Below are positions 27,129 through 36,053 of a DNA stretch of 64,000 nucleotides, one piece after another. Where the stretch lies: assembly GCF_003112575.1 (NCBI RefSeq), contig NZ_BEWC01000002.1, positions 434,001-498,000 on the forward strand. Reading direction: 5' to 3'. The notes below the pieces were generated by a model. That model searched no databases, was not told the origin of the DNA, and saw only the letters and a program-made list of their open reading frames with translations. The first letter of the stretch is position 1; each line of letters begins with the position of its first letter. The translations under genes were made by a program, and so were the position numbers. The DNA comes from Streptomyces ardesiacus (GTDB lineage Bacteria > Actinomycetota > Actinomycetes > Streptomycetales > Streptomycetaceae).

Positions 27129-27140
27129 CTACGCGCGTAG
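27129..27140. promoter_or_regulatory. Nucleoside-regulon operator CTACGCGCGTAG
   Basis: Perfect 12-bp palindrome upstream of the ABC-permease-permease-cdd-deoA operon. It lies 29 nt before the possible ATC start at 27169 and 77 nt before the GTG at 27217. Confidence 0.8.
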
Positions 27141-27216
27141 ACGGCCCCCGTCCCCAGGAGAGTGCGCCATCAACGCGTCCAGCAGCCCTCCGGCCGGAGC
27201 GGCGGTCAACGAACCG

Positions 27217-28812
27217 GTGACCGCCGTCGAACTCGCCGGGATCACCAAGCGCTTCCCCGGCGTCGTGGCCAACCACGACATCCACCTCACCGTCCGCAAG
27301 GGCACCGTCCACGCCCTCGTCGGCGAGAACGGCGCCGGCAAGTCGACGCTGATGAAGATCCTCTACGGCATGCAGAAGCCGGACGAGGGCACCATCGCGA
27401 TCGACGGCGAGCAGGTCTCCTTCTCCTCGCCCGCCGACGCCATCGCCCGCGGCATAGGCATGGTCCACCAGCACTTCATGCTCGCCGACAACCTCACGGT
27501 CCTCGAGAACGTGGTCCTCGGCAGCGAGAAGCTCCACGGCATCGGCTCCAGGGCCCGCCGGAAGATCAAGGAGATCTCCGAGCGCTACGGCCTCGGCGTG
27601 CGCCCCGACGTCCTGGTCGAGGAGCTCGGCGTCGCCGCCCGCCAGCGCGTGGAGATCCTCAAGGTCCTCTACCGCGGCGCCCGCACGCTGATCCTCGACG
27701 AGCCCACGGCCGTCCTGGTGCCGCAGGAGGTGGACGCCCTCTTCGACAACCTGCGCGAGCTGAAGGCCGAGGGCCTCTCCGTCATCTTCATCTCCCACAA
27801 GCTGGGCGAGGTCCTCTCGGTCGCCGACGACATCACCGTCATCCGCCGCGGCACCACCGTCGGCACGGCCGTCCCCGCCGAGACCACGCCCCGTCAGCTC
27901 GCCGAGCTGATGGTGGGCAGCGAGCTGCCGACGCCGGAGACGGCGGAGTCCACGGTCACCGACCGCGCGGTCCTCACCGTCGAGGCGCTGCGGCTGTCCG
28001 CGCCGGGCGGCAAGGCCCTGCTCGACGACATCTCCTTCACCATCCACGCCGGTGAGGTCCTCGGCATCGCCGGTGTCGAGGGCAACGGGCAGACCGAGCT
28101 GGTCGACGCGCTCATCGGCCTGCGCCACGCCGACTCCGGCACCATCCGCTTCCTCGACCAGGACATCACCGCGCTGCCCACCCGCAAGCGCCGCGAGCAG
28201 GGCGTCGGCTACATCCCCGAGGACCGCCACCGCCACGGGCTGCTCCTGGAGGCCCCCCTCTGGGAGAACCGCATCCTCGGCCACGTCACCGAGAAGCCCA
28301 ACAGCAAGGGCGTCTGGCTGGACCTGAAGAACGCCCAGCAGGACACCCGCCGCATCGTCGAGACGTACGACGTCCGCACCCCCGGCATCGACGTCACCGC
28401 CGCCTCCCTGTCCGGCGGCAACCAGCAGAAGCTGATCGTCGGCCGCGAGATGAGCCACCACCCGCGCTTCCTCATCGCCGCCCACCCCACGCGCGGCGTG
28501 GACGTCGGCGCGCAGGCCGCGATCTGGGACCACATCCGCGAGGCCCGCCGCGAGGGCCTGGCCGTGCTGCTGATATCCGCGGACCTGGACGAGCTGATCG
28601 GCCTGTCCGACACCCTCCGCGTGATCTACGACGGCAAGCTGGTCGCGGACGCCGACCCGGCCACCATCACCCCCGAGGCTCTCGGCTCGGCGATGACCGG
28701 CGCCGCATCCGGCCACCTGGAAGACGAAGAGATCCCCGAGACCCCGGCCGGCGCGACCGACTCCCCGAAGTCCGCGGCGTCCCCCGAGTCTTTGGAAGAC
28801 GAGGCCCGCTGA
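27217..28812 (+). CDS. Nucleoside ABC transporter ATPase (two ABC domains, RbsA-type)
   Basis: ATPase of 531 residues with tandem ABC domains, as in sugar and nucleoside importers. The first domain has Walker A GENGAGKST and Walker B TLILDEPTAVL. The second has a degenerate Walker A (GVEGNGQTE) and the signature SLSGGNQQKLIVGRE; this asymmetry is normal for the family. The GTG at 27217 has no good ribosome site. The frame is open further upstream, and CAGGAG at 27155-27160 is ideally spaced (8 nt) from an in-frame ATC at 27169, which would add 16 residues. The stop overlaps the permease start (TGATG). It is the first gene of a five-gene salvage operon. Confidence 0.93.
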   Translation: MTAVELAGITKRFPGVVANHDIHLTVRKGTVHALVGENGAGKSTLMKILYGMQKPDEGTIAIDGEQVSFSSPADAIARGIGMVHQHFMLADNLTVLENVVLGSEKLHGIGSRARRKIKEISERYGLGVRPDVLVEELGVAARQRVEILKVLYRGARTLILDEPTAVLVPQEVDALFDNLRELKAEGLSVIFISHKLGEVLSVADDITVIRRGTTVGTAVPAETTPRQLAELMVGSELPTPETAESTVTDRAVLTVEALRLSAPGGKALLDDISFTIHAGEVLGIAGVEGNGQTELVDALIGLRHADSGTIRFLDQDITALPTRKRREQGVGYIPEDRHRHGLLLEAPLWENRILGHVTEKPNSKGVWLDLKNAQQDTRRIVETYDVRTPGIDVTAASLSGGNQQKLIVGREMSHHPRFLIAAHPTRGVDVGAQAAIWDHIREARREGLAVLLISADLDELIGLSDTLRVIYDGKLVADADPATITPEALGSAMTGAASGHLEDEEIPETPAGATDSPKSAASPESLEDEAR

Positions 28813-29936
28813 TGAAGAAGTTCGACAAGGAGCGCGTGCTCCTCGCGGTGGCCGGACCGGTCATCGCGCTCGCCGTGGCCTTCGTGCTCAGCGCGATCGT
28901 CCTGGTCGCGTCGGGCAAGAGCCCGGTCGAACCGTTCGCCCTGATGTTCGAGCAGGCCGGTTTCTCGGACATCCAGGTCCTGATCGTCAACCAGGCGTCG
29001 ATGTACTACATCGCGGCCCTCGCGGTGGCCATCGGCTTCCGGATGAACCTGTTCAACATCGGCGTGGACGGCCAGTACCAGCTCGCCGCCATGACGGCCG
29101 CGATCGTCGGCGCCCACGCCGACCTGCCGGCCGCCCTCCAGGTCCCGCTGCTGCTGCTGACCGCCGTCCTCACCGGCGCGTTCTGGTCCGGCATCGCCGG
29201 CGTCCTGAAGATCACCCGCGGTGTCAGCGAAGTCGTCGCGACGATCATGCTCAACTCCATCGCCACCGCCGTCATCGGCTACCTCTGGCTGCCCGACGTC
29301 TTCGGCGTCAAGATCGGCAACAACAACACCACCGGCGAGATGCACGAGTCCGGCTGGATCCCCGGCATCGACATGGGCGCCTCCGGCGAGATCTACGGCC
29401 TGGTGATCCTCGCCGTCCTCCTCGGCATCGGCTACTGGCTCGTCCTCAACCGCACCCGCTTCGGCTTCGACCTGCGCGCCTCCGGCGCCTCCGAGTCCGC
29501 CGCCGCGGCCAGCGGTGTCGACCCCAAGCGCATGGTGCTCACCGCGATGCTGATCTCCGGCGGCCTCGCCGGTCTCGCGGGCCTGCCCATCCTGATGGGC
29601 GACACGCACACCTACAGCCTCAACTTCCCCACCGGCATCGGCTTCCTCGGCATCGGCATCGCCCTGCTCGGCCGCAACAGCCCGGTCGGCATCGCCTTCG
29701 CCGCCCTGCTGTGGGCCTGGCTCGACAAGGCCTCGCCCGAGCTGGACTTCCACGGCTACGACAAGGAGATCGCGGTCATCATGCAGGGCCTGATCGTCCT
29801 CTCGGTCGTCGTCTCCTACGAGGCCGTCCGTGAGTGGGGCCTGCGCCGCCAGCAGCGCCGGGTCGGCGCGGAGCTGGCCGCCGGCCACGTCCTCGGCGCC
29901 ACCGACAACTCGAAGAAGGAGGTGGCCGGCCGATGA
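28812..29936 (+). CDS. Nucleoside ABC transporter permease 1 (BPD_transp_2)
   Basis: Integral membrane permease of 374 residues with about nine helices, starting at the ATG overlapping the ATPase stop. Family blocks include AIGFRMNLFNIGVDGQYQLA, TRGVSEVVATIMLNSIATAV and GFDLRASGASESAAAASGVD, the last being the cytoplasmic coupling loop that contacts the ATPase. It pairs with the permease encoded next to form the heterodimeric channel. Its end overlaps the second permease start by 4 nt. Confidence 0.92.
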   Translation: MKKFDKERVLLAVAGPVIALAVAFVLSAIVLVASGKSPVEPFALMFEQAGFSDIQVLIVNQASMYYIAALAVAIGFRMNLFNIGVDGQYQLAAMTAAIVGAHADLPAALQVPLLLLTAVLTGAFWSGIAGVLKITRGVSEVVATIMLNSIATAVIGYLWLPDVFGVKIGNNNTTGEMHESGWIPGIDMGASGEIYGLVILAVLLGIGYWLVLNRTRFGFDLRASGASESAAAASGVDPKRMVLTAMLISGGLAGLAGLPILMGDTHTYSLNFPTGIGFLGIGIALLGRNSPVGIAFAALLWAWLDKASPELDFHGYDKEIAVIMQGLIVLSVVVSYEAVREWGLRRQQRRVGAELAAGHVLGATDNSKKEVAGR

Positions 29937-31207
29937 CCGCTCCGACCACAGCGACCGACGTCAACCAGCCCTCGCTGCAGCCCACGGCGCCGACCGGTCG
30001 CCGCATGTCGCTGCCCGTGCTGATGCTGGTCATCGCCGGAGCCCTGGCGCTGACCTCGATCGTCCGCCTCATCACCGGCGCCAACGGCATCACCAACGTC
30101 AGCCAGATGTCCACCGCGCTCCAGCTCGCCGTACCGATCGGCCTCGCCGGTCTGGGCGGTCTGTGGGCCGAGCGCGCGGGCGTCGTCAACATCGGCCTCG
30201 AGGGCATGATGATCCTCGGCACCTGGTTCGGTGCCTGGGCCGGCTTCCAGTGGGGTCCGTGGACCGGCGTCCTCGTCGGCATCGTCGGCGGCTGCCTGGG
30301 CGGCCTGCTGCACGCCATCGTGACGATCACCTTCAACGTCAACCACATCGTCTCCGGCGTGGCCATCAACATCCTCGCCCTCGGCGCCACCCGCTACCTC
30401 GCCCCGCTCGCCTTCGAGGGCCACCAGGGCGGCTCGGCCAAGCAGTCCCCGCCCGTCGACTCCCTCGGGCACTTCTCGATCCCGGGGCTGTCGGACTGGC
30501 TGGAGAGCCTCAACAACCAGCACTGGTTCTTCGTCTCGGACATCGCCGGCCTGCTCGGCGGCCTGGTCACGAACGTCTCCTGGCTGACCCTGCTCGCGGT
30601 CGCGCTGATCCCCGCCACCTGGTGGATCCTGTGGCGCACCCCGTTCGGCCTGCGTCTGCGCTCCTGCGGCGAGAATCCCATCGCGGCCGAGTCCCTCGGC
30701 GTCAACGTCTACAAGTACAAGTACCTCGCCGTGATCATCTCCGGCGGTCTGGCCGGCCTCGGCGGCGTCTTCCTCTCCATCGTGGCCAACCCCTTCTACC
30801 TGGAGGGCCAGACCAGCGGCCGCGGCTACATCGGCCTCGCCGCGATGATCTTCGGCAACTGGATGCCGGGCGGCCTCGCCATCGGCGCCGGTCTCTTCGG
30901 CTACACCGACAGCCTCAACCTGCGCGGCGGCTCCGCCAACGTGCACGCCCTGCTGCTGCTCGGCGCGCTGCTGCTCCTCGTCGGCGCCATCTGGCTGGCG
31001 GTCCGCAAGAAGTACGTCAAGGCCGCGATCACCTTCGTCGTCGGCGCCCTGGTCTTCGCCTGGTACGCCGGCACCAACGAGGTCCCCAACCAGGTCGTCT
31101 CCGCCACGCCGTACGTCGTCACGCTCGTCGTCCTCGCCCTGTCCGCGCAACGGCTGCGGATGCCCAAGGCGGACGGCATGCAGTACCGCAAGGGCCAGGG
31201 CAAGTGA
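29933..31207 (+). CDS. Nucleoside ABC transporter permease 2 (BPD_transp_2)
   Basis: Permease of 424 residues with about ten helices. The ATG overlaps the upstream stop (ATGA), and AGGAGG lies 10 nt before it. Conserved blocks are GLAGLGGLWAERAGVVNIGL, FNVNHIVSGVAINILALGAT and GLRLRSCGENPIAAESLGVN (coupling loop). A C-terminal pair of helices (about 335-405) extends beyond the usual core. It partners permease 1. Its stop overlaps the GTG of the cytidine deaminase gene, so uptake and the first catabolic step are translationally coupled. Confidence 0.92.
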   Translation: MTAPTTATDVNQPSLQPTAPTGRRMSLPVLMLVIAGALALTSIVRLITGANGITNVSQMSTALQLAVPIGLAGLGGLWAERAGVVNIGLEGMMILGTWFGAWAGFQWGPWTGVLVGIVGGCLGGLLHAIVTITFNVNHIVSGVAINILALGATRYLAPLAFEGHQGGSAKQSPPVDSLGHFSIPGLSDWLESLNNQHWFFVSDIAGLLGGLVTNVSWLTLLAVALIPATWWILWRTPFGLRLRSCGENPIAAESLGVNVYKYKYLAVIISGGLAGLGGVFLSIVANPFYLEGQTSGRGYIGLAAMIFGNWMPGGLAIGAGLFGYTDSLNLRGGSANVHALLLLGALLLLVGAIWLAVRKKYVKAAITFVVGALVFAWYAGTNEVPNQVVSATPYVVTLVVLALSAQRLRMPKADGMQYRKGQGK

Positions 31208-31596
31208 CCGGGCCCGACTGGGAGGCGCTGCGCACGGCGGCCCGGGACGCCATGTCCCGGGCGTACGCCCCCTACTCCGGGTACGCCGTGGGCGCGGCCG
31301 CGCTGGTCGACGACGGCCGGACCGTCACCGGCTGCAACGTGGAGAACGCCAGCTACGGCGTCGGCCTGTGCGCCGAGTGCGGGCTGGTCTCCCAGCTGCA
31401 GCTGACCGGCGGGGGCCGGCTGACGCACTTCGTCTGCGTGGACGGCCAGGGCGAGGTACTCGTCCCGTGCGGCCGCTGCCGGCAGTTGCTGTTCGAGTTC
31501 GGCGGCCCGGAGCTGCTGCTGGAGACCCCGGAGGGGATCCTGCCGCTGTCCCGGATGCTCCCGCAGGCCTTCGGCCCCGACCACCTCACCAAGTAG
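31204..31596 (+). CDS. cdd: Cytidine deaminase
   Basis: Small tetrameric-type zinc enzyme of 130 residues converting cytidine and deoxycytidine to uridine and deoxyuridine. The substrate motif GCNVENASYG is followed by the catalytic CAE (Cys56, Glu58) and the zinc pair PCGRC (Cys89, Cys92). The GTG start overlaps the permease stop (GTGA). Placement between the importer and thymidine phosphorylase shows a pyrimidine nucleoside salvage operon. Confidence 0.95.
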   Translation: MTGPDWEALRTAARDAMSRAYAPYSGYAVGAAALVDDGRTVTGCNVENASYGVGLCAECGLVSQLQLTGGGRLTHFVCVDGQGEVLVPCGRCRQLLFEFGGPELLLETPEGILPLSRMLPQAFGPDHLTK

Positions 31597-31620
31597 TAAC
31601 TCTCGTAAGGACAGCCCGAC

Positions 31621-32904
31621 ATGGCCATGGACGTCATCTCCGTCATCCGCACCAAGCGGGACCGCGGCGCACTCAGCGGGGAGCAGATCGACTGGGTCGT
31701 CGACGCGTACACGCGCGGCGAGGTGGCCGACGAGCAGATGTCCTCGCTCGCGATGGCGATCCTGCTCAACGGCATGAACCGCGGCGAGATCGCCCGCTGG
31801 ACGGCCGCGATGATCGCCTCGGGCGAGCGCATGGACTTCTCGTCCCTGTCCCGCCCGACCGCCGACAAGCACTCCACGGGCGGCGTCGGCGACAAGATCA
31901 CGCTGCCGCTGGCCCCCCTGGTGGCGGCCTGCGGCGCGGCCGTCCCGCAGCTCTCCGGCCGCGGCCTCGGCCACACCGGGGGCACGCTCGACAAGCTGGA
32001 GTCGATCCCCGGCTGGCGCGCCCTGCTCTCCAACGAGGAGATGCTGAACGTCCTGGAGGGGGTGGGCGCGGTGATCTGCGCGGCCGGTGACGGCCTGGCC
32101 CCCGCCGACAAGAAGCTCTACGCCCTCCGGGACGTCACCGGCACGGTCGAGGCGATCCCGCTGATCGCCTCCTCCATCATGTCCAAGAAGATCGCCGAGG
32201 GGACCGGCTCCCTGGTCCTGGACGTGAAGGTGGGCTCCGGCGCCTTCATGAAGACGATCGAGGACGCCCGCGAACTGGCCTCCACGATGGTCGGCCTCGG
32301 CACCGACCACGGCGTGAGGACGGTCGCGCTCCTCACCGACATGGCCACCCCGCTCGGCCTGACCGCGGGCAACGCCCTGGAGGTCCGCGAGTCGGTCGAG
32401 GTCCTGGCCGGCGGCGGCCCCGCCGACGTGGTCGAGCTGACCCTCGCCCTGGCCCGCGAGATGCTCGACGCGGCCGGCCTGAAGGACGCCGACCCGGCCA
32501 AGGCGCTGGCCGACGGCTCCGCGATGGACGTCTGGCGCCGCATGATCAGCGCCCAGGGCGGCGACCCGGACGCGCCCCTGCCCACGTCGAAGGAGCAGCA
32601 CGTCGTCAAGGCCGCTTCCTCGGGCGTCCTGACCCGCCTCGACGCCTACGACGTCGGCGTCGCCGCCTGGCGCCTGGGCGCGGGCCGCGCCCGCAAGGAG
32701 GACCCGGTGCAGGCCGCCGCGGGCGTCGAACTGCACGCCAAGCCCGGCGACACGGTCAGCGAGGGCCAGCCCCTCCTCACCCTCCACACGGACACCCCGG
32801 ACCGCTTCGCGTACGCGCTCGCGGCGGTGGAGGGCGCGTACGACGTGGCTCCGGCGGGCACGGCCTTCACCGCCTCGCCGGTGGTGCGGGAGCGTATCGC
32901 CTGA
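31621..32904 (+). CDS. deoA: Thymidine / pyrimidine-nucleoside phosphorylase
   Basis: Phosphorylase of 427 residues releasing the base and (deoxy)ribose-1-phosphate from thymidine, deoxyuridine or uridine. It has the family signature SGRGLGHTGGTLDKLESIPG, the phosphate-binding KHSTGGVGDK, KLYALRDVTGTVEAIPLIAS and the C-terminal PYNP_C domain (about 340-427). The ATG follows a GTAAGGA ribosome site by 9 nt. It is the last gene of the transporter-cdd operon; a hairpin follows. The sugar-1-phosphate would pass to the PGM2-like mutase (53931) and DeoC (51966). Confidence 0.94.
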   Translation: MAMDVISVIRTKRDRGALSGEQIDWVVDAYTRGEVADEQMSSLAMAILLNGMNRGEIARWTAAMIASGERMDFSSLSRPTADKHSTGGVGDKITLPLAPLVAACGAAVPQLSGRGLGHTGGTLDKLESIPGWRALLSNEEMLNVLEGVGAVICAAGDGLAPADKKLYALRDVTGTVEAIPLIASSIMSKKIAEGTGSLVLDVKVGSGAFMKTIEDARELASTMVGLGTDHGVRTVALLTDMATPLGLTAGNALEVRESVEVLAGGGPADVVELTLALAREMLDAAGLKDADPAKALADGSAMDVWRRMISAQGGDPDAPLPTSKEQHVVKAASSGVLTRLDAYDVGVAAWRLGAGRARKEDPVQAAAGVELHAKPGDTVSEGQPLLTLHTDTPDRFAYALAAVEGAYDVAPAGTAFTASPVVRERIA

Positions 32905-32926
32905 CCTGCGGTTTCATCTTTCGGGT

Positions 32927-32959
32927 GAACGGGATCGGAGACCAGTGCCGGTCCCGTTC
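32927..32959. terminator. Hairpin terminator after deoA
   Basis: Stem of 12 bp (32927-32938 with 32948-32959, one G-T wobble) and 9-nt loop, 23 nt after the deoA stop. Confidence 0.65.
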
Positions 32960-33000
32960 GGCATGCTGGGATCGGTGACGCACCGATAGGAGAACTCGCC

Positions 33001-33584
33001 ATGGGCGCACTCACCGTGAGCCAGGAGCCCGACCAGAACTGGGACGACCTCGTCCGGTTCTGGGAGGAGATGGATTGGCCCGAGGGCAGCAAGGTGGGGA
33101 TCATCGAGGGGATCATCACCGTGTCACCGGCTCCGGGACTGCCTCACAATGTGATCGCCGCACGCATTCAGCGACGTTTTACCCGGTGATCCCGGAGGAC
33201 CGGGAGATCTTTCAGACACTGGCGATCGCCGTTCCGTCCCGCCTCGGGATGCTCTTCCCGGATCTCGTGGTGACGCGGTTGCCGGACCGTACGGAGTCCG
33301 ACGCCCACATTCCCGCCGCGCTCGCGGAACTGGTCGTCGAGGTCACCTCCAAGTCCAACGCCCGGCACGACCGCGTCAGCAAGCCCGCCGCCTACGCCAC
33401 CGCGGGGATCCCCCTCCACCTCCTCGTCGACCGCTGGGCACCCGGCGGCCCCACCGCGACGCTGTACGGCGAACCGAAGGGTGACGTCTACCGGGTGCTG
33501 GGCGCCGCGAAGTTCGGCGACCCCCTCACCCTCCCCGCACCCTTCGACCTGACCATCGACACCAGCGAGTTCCCCGAGGCCTGA
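33001..33584 (+). pseudogene. Uma2-family (DUF820) protein, frameshifted
   Basis: Two overlapping frames together make one Uma2-type restriction-endonuclease-fold protein of about 194 residues. The first frame starts at ATG 33001 (MGALTVSQEPDQNWDDLVRF) and runs through VSPAPGLPHNVIAARIQRRF to a stop at 33187-33189. The -1 frame continues without loss as YPVIPEDREIFQTLAIAVPS, then PDLVVTRLPDR, the catalytic-type LVVEVTSKSN and YATAGIPLHLLVD, ending at 33584. The break lies at the TTTT run near 33177-33180, where one extra T would restore the frame. A single-base deletion, a sequencing error, or -1 slippage on the T run are possible. The function of Uma2 proteins, which are highly multiplied in Streptomyces, is unclear. 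Confidence 0.8.
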
Positions 33585-33585
33585 C

Positions 33586-34506
33586 TCAGCCGAGGACCGT
33601 CGCCACCCCCACCAGCACCGGCACGGACACCACCGTCGAGACCAGGATCGCGTCGCGGGCCAGGCGTTCGCCGACCCCGTAGGTCGACGCGTACGTGTAC
33701 AGGTTCTGCGCCGCCGGCAGCGCCGACGTCACCACCACGTCGAGCAGTTGGGCACCCCGCAGACCGAAGACCCCCGATGCCAGCGCCCAGGCCACCGCCG
33801 GCTGGCCCACCGCCTTCAGGGCGACCGCGAGCAGCACGGGCCGCCGTTCCACGCCCCGCAGCGGCATCGTGGAGCCGCACAGCCCGATGCCGAAGGCCAG
33901 CAGCACCGCCGGGACCGACATGTTGCCGATCAGGGTGATCGGGTCCATGACCGCGCCCGGAACCTCGAAGCCGCTCGCGGCGACCGCGACCCCGGCGAGC
34001 GAACCCAGCGCGATCGGGTTGCGCAGCGGCGTCAGCACCCGCCGCCACAGGGAGCCCTGCGCACCCCCGCGCGACAGGTCCAGGATCGTCACCGCCACCG
34101 GCGTCACCAGCACCAGCTGGAACAGCAGCACCGGTGCCACCAGCGAGGCGTCGCCCAGCACGTACACGGCGATCGGGATGCCGAGGTTGCCGGAGTTGAC
34201 GTAGCCGGAGCAGAGCGCGCCGATCGTCGTACGGCCCACGCCCCAGCCGCGTACGACGCCCACCGCCACGAACGCACCGGCCACCGCCAGCGTGGACAGG
34301 GCCGTCACCAGGAGCCGGGCGGAGAAGACCACCGACAGGTCGGCCGTCGCGAGGGTCGTGAACAGCAGGGCCGGTGACGCCACGTGGAAGGCGAGCTTGG
34401 TCAGCACCTCGCGGCCCTGGGGCCCGAGGTGGCCGCGCAGGCCGAGCACATAGCCGACGCCGATGACGACCGCGATGACCGCGAACCCGGTCAGCACCCC
34501 CTGCAC
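33586..34506 (-). CDS. AEC family transporter (auxin efflux carrier-like)
   Basis: Membrane permease of 306 residues with ten predicted helices. It begins VQGVLTGFAVIAVVIGVGYV, and a central CSGYVNSGNLGIPIAVYVLG block carries the conserved N-x-G-N-x-G-x-P motif of the family. The GTG at 34506 has a GAGAGGGG ribosome site just upstream, so the longer frame was not used. AEC proteins export or exchange small organic acids or amino acids; the substrate is unknown here. Its stop lies 1 nt from the convergent Uma2 stop. Confidence 0.85.
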   Translation of the reverse strand: MQGVLTGFAVIAVVIGVGYVLGLRGHLGPQGREVLTKLAFHVASPALLFTTLATADLSVVFSARLLVTALSTLAVAGAFVAVGVVRGWGVGRTTIGALCSGYVNSGNLGIPIAVYVLGDASLVAPVLLFQLVLVTPVAVTILDLSRGGAQGSLWRRVLTPLRNPIALGSLAGVAVAASGFEVPGAVMDPITLIGNMSVPAVLLAFGIGLCGSTMPLRGVERRPVLLAVALKAVGQPAVAWALASGVFGLRGAQLLDVVVTSALPAAQNLYTYASTYGVGERLARDAILVSTVVSVPVLVGVATVLG

Positions 34507-34640
34507 GGCGCCCCCTCTCGCGCGAAGGGGCGCAGGCCGGGCGGCGCGGCGGAGACGGGACCAGGTATGTGGGGCATACAGCGAACCCTCTGCTGGAGGG
34601 CCCGCGCAGGTCAATGTGATCCCCGGCGGCCCCGGCACCG

Positions 34641-35027
34641 ATGAGTTCCGCCGGCCCGCCGGGTCTACCGCACGTGGACGCCGTGACACCCGCCGTGCTC
34701 GTGCTGCCGGGGCCCGTCTCCCGAGGGGAGACGGGCCGGTTCTGCAACGAGGTGCGCGCGCTGCTGGAAACCACCCGGGCCGGGGTGGTCGTCTGCGACG
34801 TCGGCGGACTGGGCCCGCCCGGGCTCGCAGTCGTCGACCTGCTGGCCCGGCTGGAACTCACCGCCCGCCGGGCCGGGGGCCGGATCAGGCTGCGCGACCC
34901 CGACCCGGCCCTGCACGCCCTACTGGACCTCGTCGGCCTCCGCTTCGAGACGGAGCGGCAGGTCGAACAGCGGGAACCACCGCTTGGTGTCGAGGAAGCA
35001 GTGGAACCCGGTGATGCGGCCGTCTGA
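34641..35027 (+). CDS. STAS-domain protein
   Basis: Small cytoplasmic protein of 128 residues resembling anti-sigma-factor-antagonist (STAS) domains. VLVLPGPVSRGETGRFCNEV forms the first strand and helix, AGVVVCDVGGLGPPGLAVVD occupies the position of the phosphorylatable Ser loop, and LARLELTARRAGGRIRLRDP follows. The usual D-S/T-G motif is replaced by DVGGLGPPG, so classical serine phosphorylation looks unlikely. Its last 108 nt overlap, in antisense, the 3' end of the ECF sigma gene on the other strand. A link between a STAS protein and that sigma factor is possible but unproven. Confidence 0.7.
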   Translation: MSSAGPPGLPHVDAVTPAVLVLPGPVSRGETGRFCNEVRALLETTRAGVVVCDVGGLGPPGLAVVDLLARLELTARRAGGRIRLRDPDPALHALLDLVGLRFETERQVEQREPPLGVEEAVEPGDAAV

Positions 35028-35924
35028 GATCTCCAGCACCTGGACCGCCCACGGCGCGAAGCCGCCCGCCTCCGGGTCCGGCTTGTAGTGCGCGAAGGCC
35101 GGCAGCCCGTTGGCCTCCACCCGCACCAGCCGGGAGCCCGCGCACGCGGCGCCGAGCGTGGTCATGAAGCCGGTGATGTCCGCCGGACCGGCCAGCCACA
35201 GGTCGAACGGCGGCATCGTCATGACCGCGTCCTCGTGCAGCAGCGCCGTCAGCGCCGTCATGTCGTACCCCTCGAAGGCCGCGACGTAGCGCTCCAGGAG
35301 CTTTTGCTGCTCCTCGTCCAGCGGGTCCGAGACCGCCGCGTCGGCCCCCCGGTCCGCCCGCTCGGCGAGGGTGGCGCGGGCACGCTGCAGGGCGCTGTTG
35401 ACGGAGGCGACCGACGTGCCGAGCAGCTCGGCGACCTCGCTCGCCCTCCACGCCAGCACCTCGCGCAGGATCAGCACCGCCCGCTGCTTGGGCGGCAGCT
35501 GCTGCAGGGCGGCCATGAAGGCGAGCCGCACGGACTCCTTGGCGACCGCGGCCTCGGCCGGGTCCGCGGTCTGCGGCAGCACGCGCGCGTCCGGCATCGG
35601 CTCCAGCCAGGTGTGGTCTGGACGGGGGGACAGGGCGGCCTGGGCGAGCGGCGTCGACTCCGTCAGGTCCATCGGACGCGCCCGCTTGTTGCCCGCGCTC
35701 AGCATGTCCAGGCAGACGTTGGTCGCGATGCGGTACAGCCACGAGCGCAGGCTGGAGCGGCCCTCGAACTTGTCGTAGCTCCGCCAGGCACGCACCAGGG
35801 TGTCCTGCACCGCGTCCTCGGCCTCGAAGGAGGAGCCGAGCATCCGGTAGCAGTACCCCGTCAGCTCGGGCCGGTGCTTCTCCAGCACGGAATCCAGCTC
35901 CGTGGTCACGGTGCCGTTGGTCAT
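34920..35924 (-). CDS. ECF sigma factor with C-terminal SnoaL-like domain
   Basis: Sigma factor of 334 residues. Region 2 (about 15-80) has LTGYCYRMLGSSFEAEDAVQ and SLRSWLYRIATNVCLDMLSA. Region 4 (about 135-190) has LPPKQRAVLILREVLAWRAS and SVASVNSALQRARATL. A C-terminal SnoaL/NTF2-like domain (about 205-330) follows. The TWLEPMPDARVL linker resembles that of the SigG/SigJ-type ECF groups, in which the C-terminal domain replaces an anti-sigma factor in controlling activity. No anti-sigma gene is adjacent. The ATG at 35924 was selected because the conserved fold begins directly after it. Confidence 0.88.
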   Translation of the reverse strand: MTNGTVTTELDSVLEKHRPELTGYCYRMLGSSFEAEDAVQDTLVRAWRSYDKFEGRSSLRSWLYRIATNVCLDMLSAGNKRARPMDLTESTPLAQAALSPRPDHTWLEPMPDARVLPQTADPAEAAVAKESVRLAFMAALQQLPPKQRAVLILREVLAWRASEVAELLGTSVASVNSALQRARATLAERADRGADAAVSDPLDEEQQKLLERYVAAFEGYDMTALTALLHEDAVMTMPPFDLWLAGPADITGFMTTLGAACAGSRLVRVEANGLPAFAHYKPDPEAGGFAPWAVQVLEISDGRITGFHCFLDTKRWFPLFDLPLRLEAEADEVQ

Positions 35925-36053
35925 CGTCCACCCACCCCTGTGGCGTCCCGTCGTGCGCGTCTTCGCGCCTCGCACTCCGGAAGCTACCGCAGGGGACTGA
36001 CAATGGCCTGTGCAGTCAAAGAAGGCGCAGGTCGCAGAGGGTGTGTGGAGACC

